A DNA stretch of 64,000 nt from Scilla litardierei (taxonomy: Eukaryota; Streptophyta; Magnoliopsida; Asparagales; Asparagaceae). Each line of letters starts with the position of its first letter. Positions within the stretch are counted from its first letter, which is position 1. This document shows, piece by piece, positions 25,601 to 38,080 of the stretch. The DNA lies in assembly GCA_030789695.1 (NCBI GenBank), contig CM061139.1:4975878-5039877 (forward strand), written 5' to 3'. The notes under the pieces were generated by a model. That model was not told where the DNA came from. It made no database searches and was given only the letters and a program-made list of their open reading frames with translations. The position numbers were made by a program, and so were the translations under genes.

Positions 25601-28130
25601 TCCAATTTCAGTGTGAAAACCTTGAAAACCTTGATATGCTTACAATCCTTGCACTATAGCATTCAATGAATATTGCATTTCAGTGTCCTGTAAAAATGAT
25701 ATGAAATTTTGAGAATGAAATTTCAGTGTCTTATCCAAAAATTATATGAAATTTTGAGAATGAAATTTCACTCTCTTACCCAAAAATTTCAGAGATATAA
25801 AATGAAATCTCATAAACATATACAAAAGTCGCATAAACAATTTTGTATATGAAGTTTATAATGCCATATTGAAAGTTATTTGAAAGTTACACTGATCTCA
25901 TATACAAAACTTCATAGACAAAATACTCACCTATGTTGAATGTTATCACCTTTATATATGCTTGCAAAAATTTCAGGAAAAAAATTCAAATAATATGCTA
26001 AACCCAACATTCAAACGTAACGTGATTTTGCAAGTTTGATACAAATCATATTATTTAGTTTTTTTGCAAGTTTTTAGTTTTTAGTTTGATACTTGATAAA
26101 AATGCATATTATCTGTAGCAAGTTCATATATGCTGGGTTTAGCATATTATTTGCAAAATCCATTAAATTGAACTTGCAAGGTTGCAAAATCCATTCTTTT
26201 TAACCCAACATTCTTTTGCAAAATTAGTAGCAAGTTCATATATGCTGGTCACTGAATGAAATTGAAACCTGAATGAAATTAATTTTTAAGAATGATGAAA
26301 AGAATGTTACAAACTAATTTTTAACATTCGTATATCCAGGTTGATCAGTAGCAAGTTCATTAATTGAAACCAGTAGCAAGTTGAATGAAATTTTTAAAAA
26401 TCATTCTCAAAATTTGCAAAGTAATTTTTAAGAATGATGAACTTAATTTGCAAGTTCATCAGTCTCAAAATCATTCTTAATTTGCAAGTTCATCATTCTT
26501 AATTTGCAAGTTTAGCATTCTTAATTTTCAAGTTCATCATTCTTAAAAATTTGCAAGTTCTTCATCAATATATCCAGGTAAACATTCATCAGTAGAATGT
26601 TCATTAATTTCAACCTGTGTCCTGTAAACATTCTTTTGCAAAATCAGTAGCAAGTTCATATAGTGATGAATGAAAGTAAAAATTTCATATATGATGGTCC
26701 TGTAAATCAGTAGCAACATTCTTTTGCAAAATCAGTAGCAAATTCATTGAGTTAACTTAACACTCAATGTTTACAGTTAATCAATTTTACATTTGAAGAG
26801 TACACATAACACTCAATCAATTTTAAAGCTGTAATAACACTCAAAGTGAGAGAATTATATTTTTCTGCAATATCATATTATACTTCAAAGTGTTATTATC
26901 TTGGAATACTTCAAAGTATGTATTCAGTATAAGCTTGGAATAAAAGCTCACCAATTTGCATATGAAGAGCTATCAGTGATGTGAGTTATCAGTGAAGAGT
27001 AGCATTATGAAGATTAGCCACCAATTTGCATATGAAGAGCTACCAATTTGCATATGAAGAGCTCACTAATTGTCCTGTTATTAGCAATGCATATGAAGAT
27101 TAGCATTATGAAGCTAACAGGACATCAAGAATATCAAGAATATCATTTAGAATAGCTAACAGGACAATGCATATGAAAATTAGTAAGTAACATTTAGAAT
27201 AAGTAGAATATAAATAATATCATCAAATGACATAGCAATTAATATTGACTGAAATATTCTTTCAATTGCAAACTCAATTTCAAACTCAAGCTTTCATCAA
27301 TTTCAAACTCAAGCTTTGTCCTGTTAATATTCTTTCATCAATTTCAAGATTATCATTCAAACCCAACATTCAAAAATTAATATGTCTTGTTAATATTTTG
27401 CTAAACACAACAATTTCTTTCAAGATTAACATTCATATTTCAAGATTCAAAAATTGCTAAACCCAACATTCAAAAATTATTTTATGTTATTAGCAATGCA
27501 TATGAAAATTAACCAACATTGAGTAGCAATTACACATGTATAGGAAGAGCTCATATCCCATTAACCAACATTGAGTAGCAATCCTGACAATTTGCATATG
27601 AAGAGCTCGCCAATTAAACAACATTGAGTAGCAAGTACATGTGTGTGTAATTGCTAAAACCAACATTCAAAAAACTGATATGCATATTATTTCAAGATTA
27701 ACATTCAAAAATTAATATATGTCATGTTAATATTTTGCTAAAACCAACAATTTCTTTCAAGATTAACATTCATATTTCAAGAGTAACATTCATATTTCAA
27801 GATTCAAAAATTGCTAAACCCAACATTCACAAATTAATTTATATTATTAGCAATGCGTATGAAAATTAACCAACATTGAGTAGCAATTACACATGTATAT
27901 AGAGAGCTCATATCCCATTAACCAACATTGAGTAGCAATCCAGACAATTTGCATATGAAGAACCAACATTGAGTAGCAAGTACATGTGTGTGTAATTGCT
28001 AAACCCAACATTCAAAAATTCCAAGCGTAACAATTTCAAGATTTTGCAAGTTAAAATTAATTTTTTCTGCTTTGTCCTGTTAAAATTTCAAGCTTTATCC
28101 TGTTAAAATTGAGTGATAATCTTGGAATCT
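22640..28130. repeat. AT-rich word-repeat region, right arm
   Basis: This is the mirror copy of 1651-7000 with the same repeated words in complement, for example TTGCTAAACCCAACATTCA, CCAATTTGCATATGAAG and GTCCTGTTAA. There is no gene. Small ORFs (60-76 aa) are not conserved in frame with the left arm except by chance. Confidence 0.8.
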
Positions 28131-28620
28131 TACCAATTCTCTCTAACTGATCAAGGGGTGAGGTGCAGATGACGTGATGAAGCTCTCAACCTCACAAAGC
28201 TCACAAAGGGTTGAGTTGCTGAGGCCGTGAGCTCAAACAGCTGAAATATGAGGATAAATTAAAAAAAATTGAGGGTGAAATAAATTAAAAGAAAAGATTG
28301 AAATAAAAGATGAGTTGTTGGCGTTGAGTGAGCTCAAACCGTGACGTGTTGTTGAGCTGGAGGAGCTGGGGTAGAAGAGGGGGCTTGAGCTGAGGTAGAA
28401 GATGATGGCGTTGAGGGAAGTTTGTGCTTCCTTTTGGCGTGAGCTCAAACCGTGATGTTCTTCAAGCCGTGCACTGCTTTCTGTTGGCGCGCAAAGAAGA
28501 TATGTTCTTCAAGCCGTGATGTGATCTAAAATATTTCCCTCTCAAGCGTGATGGGATCAAAATTATTTCCCTCCCAATTCGAGCAGAGGTGAAGGGAAGT
28601 TTGAATTTTTGAGTTCAAAA
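28131..28620 (-). other. AC-rich block, possible leader exon (right arm)
   Basis: This is the mirror copy of 1160-1650. The serine-rich short ORF (28448-28233) is extended relative to the left arm because of small changes near its end. From here to 28838 the sequence is AT-rich with repeated TCTTATCCA and ACACATAACC words, and I see nothing else in it. Confidence 0.3.
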
Positions 28621-28850
28621 TTTTAAAAACAATGATTTCTTAAACCCATTTACACATAACCCAATCTCTACAAACAACACACCCAATTACACATAACCAA
28701 AATCTCTTATCCATTATCTCTTATCCATTATATCTTAACCAAAATCTCTTATACAACAATACACATATCCACATACAACAAAACACATAACCAATTTCTC
28801 TTATCCAAATATTCTTATCCAATAACCCATGATAACATCCATATTTTATA

Positions 28851-28851
<1 letters not shown>

Positions 28852-28890
<39 letters not shown>
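28852..28890. repeat. TA microsatellite
   Basis: A pure (AT)n tract lies just outside the right end of the palindrome. The left end also lies near TA tracts. Confidence 0.95.
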
Positions 28891-28892
<2 letters not shown>

Positions 28893-29215
28893 GTAAAATG
28901 AGCCTGAGCTCGTGCTCAGATGGGATTCCTGCGCTTGACCCCTCCTGACCGTCCGATCCGATCCCCCGACTGTTGTTAAAAGCGGAACATAAGGAACTTT
29001 TGGTGCAATTACCAACGCGCCCTTACGCGCCCGAAACTTTTGGGGAAATTACCATCCCACCCTTATAGCCCCTATGAAAGCAACTTTTTAGAACTATTGG
29101 TGCAATTACCATCCCGCCCTTTATATGCTTTTCAAAGAAATAGTTTACACTATACGGCACCGTTGTGCGCGTAGACCCAGAACGGAGTATATTACTCCCT
29201 GCAAACAACACGCTA
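28891..29215. other. Unassigned sequence with ~65-bp tandem copies, possible transposon end
   Basis: It starts directly after the TA tract with GGGTAAAATGAGCCTGAGC. It contains two to three copies of a block with AACTTTTGGTGCAATTACCA followed by CCCGCCCTTA-like sequence. No coding sequence is supported. It could be the terminal part of the element carrying the adjacent satellite, since ATTACCAACCGTGCGC at the satellite start uses similar words. Confidence 0.35.
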
Positions 29216-32200
29216 CAGCCTACGCGTCGTGCGCGGCGTGGGCTTAAAACGCACTAGTGTTGAGAAGTTACCAACCGTGCGCACGACGGGCAAAATTACC
29301 CCCGTCGTGCGCGAGGGGGAAAACGCAACGTGTAAAGCAATTTCCATCCGTGTGCACGACGGGCAAAAATAACCCCGTCGTCCGCGGGGGTTAAAACGCC
29401 TAGTGTGAAGAAATTCACATCCGCGCGTACGACGGGCAAAATTACCCCCGTCGTGCGCGTGGGTTAAAACGCCTAGTGTGCAGCAATTTCCATCCGAGCG
29501 CACGACGGGCAAAATTAACCACGTCGTGTGCGGGGGTTAAAACGCCTACTGTGTGAAGCAATTCACATCCGCGCGCACGACGGGCAAAAATAACGTCGTC
29601 GTGCGCGGACGCCGCGGGGCATAAAACGCACAAGTGTCGAGCAATTTCCATTTGCGCGCACGACGGGCAAAATTACCCCCGTCGTGCGCGTGGGTTAAAA
29701 CGCCTAGTGTGGAGCAATTTCCATCCGAGCGCACGACGGACAAAATTAACCCCGTCGTCCGCGGGGGTTAAAACGCACAAGTGTGCAACAATTTCCATCC
29801 GCGCGCACGACGGGCAAAAATAACCTCGTCGTGCGCATCGTCCGTGGGGCATAAAACGCACAAGTGTCGAGCAATTTCCATCCGCGCGCACGACGAGCAA
29901 AATTACCCCCGTCATGCGCGTTGGTTAAAACGCCTAGTGTGGAGCAATTTCCATCCGAGCGCACGACAGACAAAATTAACCTCGTCGTCCGCGGGGGTTA
30001 AAACGCACAAGTGTGCAGCAATTTCCATCCGCGCCCACAACGGGCAAAATTAACCCCGTCGTGTGCGTCGTGTGCGGGAAAACGCACAAGTGTGGAGAAA
30101 TTTACAGCCGTGCGCACGACGGGCCAAATTACCCCCATCGTGCGCGAAGGGGAAAACACACTGTGTAAAGAAATTTCCATCCGCGCGCACGACGGGCAAC
30201 CTTACCCCATCGTGCGCGGGGCTTAAAACGGACAAGTGTGGAGCAATTTCCATCCGGCCGCACGACGGGCAAAATTAACCCCGTCGTCCGTGGGGGTTAA
30301 AACGCCTAGTGTGAAGCAATTCACATCCGCGCGCACGACGGGCAAAAATAACCCCATCGTGCGCGTCGTCCGCGGGGCTTAAAACGCACAAGTGTCGAGC
30401 AATTTCCATCCGTGTGCACGACGGGCAAAATTACCCCCGTCGTGCGCGTTGTCCGCGGGGCTTAAAACGCACAAGTGTAGAGCATTTTCCAGCCGCGCGC
30501 ACGACGGGCAAAAATACGCCCCGTCGTGCACGGGGGTTAAAATGCCTAGTGTGAAGCAATTTCCATCTGCGCGAACGACGGGAAAACTTACCCCATCGTG
30601 CGCGTCGGTTAAAACGCCTATTGTGCAGCAATTTCCATCCGAGCGCAAGACGGGCAAAATTAACCCCGTCGTGCGTGGGGGTTAAAACGCCTAGTGTGAA
30701 GCAATTACCCCCGTCGTGGGCGTCGTGTGCGGGAAACGCACAAGTGTGGAGCATTTACCAACCATGCGCACGACATGCAAAAATTACCCCCGTCGTGCGC
30801 GAGGGGTAAAACGCAACGTGTAAAGCAATTTCCATCCGCGCGCACGACAGGCAAAATTCCCCCGTCGTGCGCGGGCCTTAAAATGGACAAGTGTGGAGCA
30901 ATTTCCATCCGGGCGCACGACGGGCAAAATTAACCCCGTCGTCCGCGGGGGTTAAAACGCATAGTGTGAAGCAATTCACATCCGCGCGCACTCGACGGGA
31001 AAAAATAACCCCGTCGTGCGCGTCGTCCGCGGGGCTTAAAACGCACAAGTGTCGAGCAATTTCCATCCGTGCGCACGAAGGGCAAAATTACCCCCGTCGT
31101 GCGCGTGGTAAATAGCATGGCAGCTATTTACCAACAATGTGCACGACAAGCAAAAATTACGCTCATCGTGCGCGAGGGGTAAAATGCAACGTGTTAAGCA
31201 ATTTCCATCCGCGCGTACGACGGGCAAAATTACCCCGTCGTGCGCGTGGGTTAAAACGTCTAGTGTGGAGCAATTTCCATCCGAGTGCACGACGGGCAAA
31301 ATTAACCCCGTCGTTCGCGGTGGTTAAAACACACAAGTGTGAAGCAATTTTCATCCGCGAGCACGACAGAAAAATTAACCCCGTCGTGCACGTTGTCCGC
31401 GGGGCTTAAAACGCTCAAGTGTAGAGCATTTTCCAGTCGCGCGCACGACGGGCAAAAATACGCCCCATCGTGCACGGGGGTTAACACGCCTAGTGTGAAG
31501 CAATTTCCAGCCGCGCGCACAACGTGCAAAATTACCCCCATCGTGCGCGTGGGTTAAAACGCCTAGTGTGGAGCAATTTCCATCCGAGCGCACGACAGGT
31601 AAAATTAACCCCGTCATTCGCGGGGGTTAAAACGCACAAGTGTGCAGCAATTTCCTTCCGCGTGCACGACGGGTAAAATTAACCCGTCATGCGCGTCGTG
31701 TGCGGACAAACGCACAAGTGTGGAGCTATTTACAGCCGTGCACACGACGGGCAAAATTACCCCCGTCGTGCGCGGGGGGGGGGGGGAACGCAATGTGTAA
31801 AGCAATTTCCATCCGCACGCACGACTTACCCCGTCGTGCGCGTTGGATAAAACGCCTAGTGTGCAGCAATTTCCATCCGAGCGCATGACGGGCAAAATTA
31901 ACCCCGTCGTGCGCGGGGGTTAAAACGCCTAGTGTGAAGCAATTACCCCCGTCGTGGGCGTCGTGCGTAGGAAATGGACAAGTGTGGAGCATTTACCCAC
32001 CGTGCGCACGACATGCAAAAATTACCCCCGTCGTGCGCGAGGAGTAAAACGCAACGTGTAAAGCCATTTCCATCCCCGTCGTGCGCGTGGGTTAAGACGC
32101 CTAGTGTGCAGCTATTTCTATCCTAGCGCACGACGGGCAAAATAAACCCCGTCGTGCGCGGGGGTTAAAACGCCTAGTGTGAAGCAATTCACAGCAGCGC

Positions 32201-33990
32201 GAACAACGGGCAAAAATAACCGCGTCGTGTGCGTCGTCCGCGGGGCTTAAAACGCACAAATGTCGAGAAATGTCCATCCGCGCGCACGACGGGAAAATTA
32301 CCCCCGTCGGGCGCGGGGGTTAAAACGCCTAGTATGAAGCAATTACCCTCGTAGTGGGCGTCGTGCGCGGGAAACGCACAAGTGTAGAGCATTTACCAAC
32401 CGTGCGCACGACAGGCAAAAATTACCCCCGTCGTGCGCGAGGGGTAAAACGCAACGTGTAAAGCAATTTTCATCCGCGCGCATGACGAGCAAAATTCCCT
32501 CGTCGTGCGCGGGGCTTAAAACGGACAAGTGTGGAGCAATTTCCATCCGGGCGCATGACGGGCAAAATTAACCCCGTCGTCCGCGGGGGTTAAAACGCCT
32601 AGTGTGAAGCAATTCACAGCAGCGCGCAAGACGGGCAAAAATAACCGCGTCGTGCGCGTCGTCCGCAGGGCTTAAAATGCACAAGTGTCGAGCAATTACC
32701 ATCCGCGCGCACGACGGGCAAAATTACCCCCGTCGTGCGCGGGGGTTAAAACGCCTAGTGTGAAGCAATTACCCCCGTCGTGGGCGTCGTGCGCGGGAAA
32801 CGCACAAGTGTGGAGAATTTACCAACCATGCGCACGATAGGCAAAAATTACCCTCATCGTGCGCGAGGGGTAAAACGCAACGTGTTAAGCAATTTCCATC
32901 CGCGCGCACGACGGGTAAAATTACCCCCGTTGTGCGAGTCGTCCGCGGGGCTTAAAACGCACAAGTGACGAGCAATTTCCATCCGCGCGCACGACGGGCA
33001 AAATTACCCCCGTCGTGCGCGTGGGTTAAAACGCCTAGTGTGGAGCAATTTCCATCCGAGCGCACGACGGACAAAATTAACCCCGTCGTCCGTGGGGGTT
33101 AAAACGCACAAGTGTGCAGCAATTTCCATCCGCGCGCACGACGGGCAAAATTAACCCCGTCGTGAGCGTCGTGTGCTGGCAAACGCACAAGTGTGGATCA
33201 ATTTACAGCCGTGCGCACGACGGGCAAAATTACCCCCGTCGTGCGCGAGGGGGAAAACGCAATGTGTAAAGCAATTTCCATCCACGCGAACGACGGGCAA
33301 ACTTACCCCGTCGTACGCGTGGGTTAAAACGCCTAGTGTGCAGCAATGTCCATCCGAGCGCACGACGTGCAAAAATTAACCCCGTCGTCCGCGGGGGTTA
33401 AAACGCACAAGTGTGAAGCAATTTCCATCCGCGCGCACGACGGCAAAATTAAACCCGTCGTGCGCGTTGTCCGCGTGGCTTAAAACGCACAAGTGTAGAG
33501 CATTTTCCAACCGTGCACACGACGGGCAAAAATACGCCCCGTCGTGCACGGGGGTTAAAACGCCTAGTGTGCAGCAATGTCCATCCGAGCGCACGACATG
33601 CAAAATTAACCACATCGTCCGCGGGGGTTAAAACACACAAGTGTGAAGCAATTTTCATCCGCGAGCACGATGGCAAAATTAACCCCGTCGTGCGCGTTGT
33701 CCGCGGGGCTTAAAACGCACAAGTGTAGAGCATTTTCCAGCCGCGCGAACGACGGGCAAAAATACGCCCCGTCGTGCACGGGGGTTAAAACGCCTAGTGT
33801 GAAGCAATTTCCATCTGCGCGTACGACAGGCAAAATTTTCCCCAGTCGTGCGCGTCATGCGCGGGGCTAAAATGTACAAGTGTGGAGCATTTTCCATTCG
33901 CGCGCACGACGGGCAAAATTACCCCCGTCGTGCGCGTCGTCCGCGGGGCTTAAAAAGCACAAGTGACAAGTGTGGTGAAATTTCCATACG
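29216..33990. repeat. GC-rich satellite array with a hairpin in every monomer
   Basis: Roughly 60 imperfect monomers of about 70-90 bp. A typical monomer has the inverted repeat GCGCACGACGGG then CAAAATTA then CCCCGTCGTGCGC, followed by GGGGTTAAAACGCCTAGTG and AAGCAATTTCCATC. A longer variant adds GTCGTCCGCGGGGC before TTAAAACGCACAAGTGT. A higher-order pattern is visible: the variant GAAGCAATTACCCCCGTCG recurs near 30699, 31936, 32337 and 32761. The repeat has few stop codons in several frames on both strands, which produces many Arg/Ala-rich ORFs; these are not genes. The array is very CpG-rich compared with its AT-rich surroundings. Confidence 0.92.
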
Positions 33991-34079
33991 AAGGTAGCAA
34001 TATGGGTAAACATATCTTTTAATTTCTTACAACAAGTGATTATTTTGCACAAAACCTAACATCAATTTTATACCGAATT

Positions 34080-34450
34080 TTTTTCAATATCAACATTCTT
34101 GTTGTCCCTTTTTACTCGGTGATGTGCATTATAAATGATTTGCATGGAAGGTTGGACTTTCAAATTCTCAGCCGGCCTCAGCGTGCTATTTGCCAAATCT
34201 CTCAATGATCCATCTCCATTCCCTGCTACTGCCCTTCATCGGAATGGCCCTCGACATAATTAGCAGCTTGATGGTTGTGCCTGCCCTCAACGACTGTTAA
34301 CCTTCACTCCTCACCCCCAACGCCGACGCCCACCATTACCACGCAATGAGAACAGACATTGACACTTCTTGGTTTTAACTGGCCTGTCGGTCGTTTTTTC
34401 CTTTCGGTGTCACCTGTAAACCCCGCTTCTTTCACATGCAAAGTAAACAG
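34080..34450 (-). pseudogene. FAR1-type zinc-finger gene fragment, decayed
   Basis: On the minus strand this matches the zinc-finger part of the gene at 55703-55210. Shared blocks include (as plus strand) ACATAATTAGCAGCTTGATGG, CGGAATGGCC and ATTACCACGCAAT, in the same order. Frameshifts and substitutions prevent translation. It lies immediately beside the satellite array and shows that at least three members of the FAR1-OTU gene family occur in this window. Confidence 0.75.
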
Positions 34451-34640
34451 GAGGAATCCTATTGGAAGTTTTACATGCAAAGCGACAACATTCTTGTTGT
34501 CCCTTTTTAATCGGTGACGTGCAGTATAAATTTATTTGCATGGAAGGTTGGATTTTCCTACATGACTTTAAAAATTTCAGCTGGCCTCAGCGTGCTATTT
34601 GCGAGGTATTCCATTTGGTAAGTTCCGTATCTGCATGCAT
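34451..34640 (-). pseudogene. Second partial copy of the same FAR1-gene segment
   Basis: It repeats part of 34080-34200: CAACATTCTTGTTGTCCC, then TCGGTGAYGTGCAGTATAAAT, then CATGGAAGGTTGGA and CAGCGTGCTATTTGC. It looks like a local duplication. Its end GGTATTCCATTTGGTAAG is inverted at about 34720-34740. Confidence 0.6.
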
Positions 34641-34705
34641 GTAAAATCACCAAATTTCTACATCATTTTCCACCCAATTGAATAAGAATTTCACCTACAG
34701 TGTAT

Positions 34706-35420
34706 TTAAAAGTATATACTTACCAAATGGAATACCTGGAAAATCACTACTTTCAGACGCAAGAAAGGAAGAAAATGCAACTGTATCTTAGAAGGTCCGC
34801 TGACCGCTGAGATCTTCTGGGAAGATTTGAAGGTGCATTTTGGTTGCAAATGCTTCTTTATCCTAGAAGGCACGCTGACCGCTGAGATCTTCTGGGAAGA
34901 TTTGAAGGTGCATTTTGGTTGCGAAGTTAGCCGGATTTCAATGGAGTCATTTTCTACCGCCATCCCATTCTCTTTACAGGCATCTACATCATGAAGGAAA
35001 TGGTCCACATTGAAATAGCAGGAGTAACTTTCAATTTTATCTTCCATTTACCATGGTATATATCTACATCAAGCAGAACGAAGCAATGGTTAGAATTTGT
35101 CTGGTTAAACTAAGAAACAAAAATACTGTAAGAAAAATACGTAGAATACCGTGGCTATACGAGGAAGATCCGAGAAGCAGAATACTTAGCAGATGTAATT
35201 GAAACCGATGTGGCGCGACCTCGGTGGTAATCGCTGTTGCCGGTTGCTCCCGAAGGTTAACACAGCAGCCCCTGGCCGCGTCAACACTTGGGTAGAGACT
35301 TTGGATTTTGCACAGTACAGCTACCCAGGAGAACGGGATGAAGCAAAGAAGAATTTTTGGAGGAAGCAATTTTTCCGTGTATTTTCTTGAGGAAAGAAGA
35401 GGGATATAAATAGAGTTCAA
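34706..35420 (-). other. Unassigned ORFs with a ~75-bp internal duplication
   Basis: Two adjacent minus-strand ORFs (35047-34706, 113 aa; 35420-35064, 118 aa) have no motif I recognise. The first contains a tandem duplication of about 75 bp around GCTGACCGCTGAGATCTTCT, giving QPKCTFKSSQKISAVS twice in the protein. It ends at ATTTG|GTAAGTATA, a donor-like sequence also present upstream of the intact FAR1-OTU gene near 55933, so this may be the decayed 5' part of the adjacent FAR1 relic. From 35421 to 35690 I see no gene. Confidence 0.3.
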
Positions 35421-35689
35421 AAAATAGCTGTTATGAATTCAAACTGTCAAATATTAAACGAGTATTAAATAGGCTTTTGAATGCTGCAGTTATGAGGAAT
35501 TGGACTGCCCATGGATGAGGATGAGACTACAGTTGATTTACTGTGAGTCATGGAAAGAACCCGTGAGTCTACAGTTGTTGAGCTCGTGAATATACAGTAT
35601 ATACAGATGTTGCAGTGTGAGTAATTTTTGAGGGTAATCTCAAACACAAAGCGAAATTTTTGAGGGCGTTCACGGTCCATTTATAGTGA

Positions 35690-36410
35690 AATTGACCATT
35701 CAAATTGATGAGTATAAGTCCGTTATCCTACAGCAAGCCCTTCATTGCAAACATCTACGTAGACAATCATATGTATCAGTTTGTAAGAGCATAGGCTAAT
35801 GAATCAGTTTGGGTCTGTATCAGTATGTACATCAATATAGTTGAATTCGATTGAATATGCCTTCAGCTTGAAAAAATATCAGATTTAATTTTAAAGTTTG
35901 CATGTAGTTTCTGAGTCAGAGTGAATAAGTATCCAGTTTAATTTACAATGTTTTCAGATTGAACAAGTATAATAAGACTTAAATCTAAAAGCTTGCATGT
36001 AGGCTTGATTGGGATTCAGAATAAGTATGATTAAATTTATTCCCGTGGTCGTGTTGAGAAAATTTGTCATCGATGAAACATCAGCTTAACGTGCACAACG
36101 AGTAAATTCTGCTGGTTGTGCGCGTTAAACAATTGTTCATAAAATACCTTAGATGCTCAAAGCGAACAGCTGGCTCTGGCTGTGCTTGTTGTGCACTTTG
36201 CGCAATTAAAGTAACCATTATAAATATGATCAACGCGCACAACGGCCATAAATTAGTTGGTACTGGGCGTTGAGCAATTATGTAAGCGGCTATTAATTTT
36301 TCCAGCTCACGTCCCACCGACCAGTCAAACATTCTTGAGAAATGCACATGTCTGGTATCAATCAGCTGTAGATTTACGAACAGTCTTTTGTATATTCACG
36401 AGAACCCCTC
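35690..36410. repeat. Module and motif region before the 5.6-kb units
   Basis: It contains the module near 35770, two GCACAACG / GTTGTGCGCGTT motif pairs (36091-36125 and 36230-36275) and no credible gene. The short ORF at 36347-36081 is read through motif copies. Confidence 0.6.
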
Positions 36411-38007
36411 AGTTTGTAAGAGCATAGGCTAATGAATCAGTTTGGATCTGTATCAGTATGTATATCAATATATTTGAATGGCAGGGTCATTTTCAAAATG
36501 TCATCAATTTGAATATGTAAGAGATTTAATCTAAAATTTTGCATGCAGTTTCTGAATTCGATTGAATATGTCTTCAGATTGAAAATGTATTAGATTTATT
36601 TTTAAAGTTTGCATGTAGTTTCTGAGTCAGAGTGAATAAGTATCCGGTTTAATCTATAATGTTTTCAGATTGAACAAGTATAAGAAGACTTAAATCTAAA
36701 AGTTTGGATGTAGGCGTGGTTGGGATTCAGATTAAGAATGATGAAATTAGGAATTTGATTGATTCACTGCGGTAGCGCGCATTGGGATTAAAATTATAGC
36801 AATTCATAAATATGCTCAAAGCGCAAAACGGTCAAATTTATTCCCGTGGGGGCGTTGAGCAAATTTGTCATCGACGCAACTATAGAGCTTAACGCGCACA
36901 ACGGGCATAATTCTGCATGTTGTGCGCTTTGCACAATTATGTTAGCCATAACAAATTTGCTGAACGCGCACACCGGCTCAAAGTGAACACCTGGCGATAC
37001 TTGTTGTGCGCTTTGAGCAATTTCTTAAACCATTAAAAATTTGCTCACCGCGCACAACGGGCATAATTTTGTATATTCACGAGCACCCCTCAGTAGCTTG
37101 ACGGAGTCTTCGATGTAGCCACACCGTAAATATGGTACTGCAGCATCACATCCTTATTGACCTATCTGCGTTGCGCGCATTGAGCAATTCCCGTTTTCCA
37201 TGCGTTTTGCGCGGTGATCAATTATAATAGTTTCTCTATTCTGTATTATTTAGCCCGGGTTGCGTGTCGAATAAAATGTATTAAAAAATCTTAGTGGAGA
37301 GTAGTATTGTTGGGAGTAAGTTTCCTATTAGCATCAATGTTGATCAAGGCGAAAAATCGTTGAGTTTCATTGTTATGCGCGGAGAGTAATTAACCTATTT
37401 TGATCCAGATGCTAAAATAATTGGGATTACCCGATTTTCGCGTTGGTATTACGCGGTTTGCGCGTTGAGTAAATAATTGTTGATTCCCGAGATCCATTGC
37501 ATTACTGTATGATCAAGGACTTATTATACGCTTCATTTTGATTGCTCCAATTCCCCTATATCAACTCCAACCCAAATCTCTTAAAAACCCCCTTCAAAAT
37601 GGAATATCTTTAAAAGATGCTATTTTTGTGGATGGGCAACTCCAACCCACCATCTTCAAATCCTTTTTTCTCTTTGTTTAAGCTTTACTAATGAAAAATA
37701 TTTATCATTAAAATGGGTTAATCTAATACATTGTTTCTGCATGAAAGAAAACTATAAATAATATTATTCTTCAATGTTAATTTTTTTAATTTTTAAGTAT
37801 TTAGTATTTCTTGTAATGTTGTAAATATTTTAAAATTTGCTCGAAAAATATCCAATATTGGTCTCAGGTAGTAGGTATAATTGAGATATTTCCATCGGTA
37901 CTAAACTTATTAAATTTGGTCATGTGATTTGTAAAATACATTTGTAATAAATAGCCGTTACCAAGCCATGACGTTAATAAACGCAACGAAGGGCTGATAT
38001 CAATTAG

Positions 38008-38080
38008 CCGTTGTGCGCGTCGTGCGCGGTGGTTAAAAGTCATAGTGTGAATCAATATCCATCCGCTGTACACACACGGT
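38008..38080. repeat. Single satellite-type monomer inside unit 1
   Basis: CGTGCGCGGTGGTTAAAA then GTCATAGTGTGAATCAATATCCATCC matches the satellite monomer order (CGTGCGCG, GGGTTAAAACG, CTAGTGTGAAGCAATTTCCATCC). A second copy lies at about 43688-43745 in unit 2. Confidence 0.7.

Larger units (their letters stand above)
888..28838. mobile_element. 27.95-kb palindrome made of two inverted Helitron-type units
   Basis: The sequence starting ATGTTATCATGGGTTATTGG at 888 reappears as its complement ending at 28838. Order and content are mirrored throughout, so position x in the left arm corresponds to about 29733-x in the right arm. Arms are 888-14855 and 14878-28838, nearly equal in length (about 13,968 and 13,961 bp). 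The arms are not identical: one 195-bp exon pair that I compared by eye (7164-7358 against 22430-22624) shows about nine differences, and the two genes carry different stop codons. Canonical Helitron ends (5' TC, 3' hairpin plus CTRR) were not identified, so the borders are those of the inverted repeat rather than proven transposon termini. No convincing target duplication was seen at the outer borders. Confidence 0.9.

Noticed and set aside
888..28838. Palindrome as a chimeric-read or missed-adapter artefact
   Set aside because: Such artefacts give identical arms. Here the arms differ by several percent in the exon pair I compared, carry different indels, and have distinct nonsense mutations enriched for C-to-T.
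29213..33897. Dozens of Arg/Ala/His-rich ORFs of 60-107 aa on both strands
   Set aside because: They are produced by the low stop-codon content of the GC-rich tandem satellite, occur in many frames and on both strands at the same place, and have no start, splice or family support.
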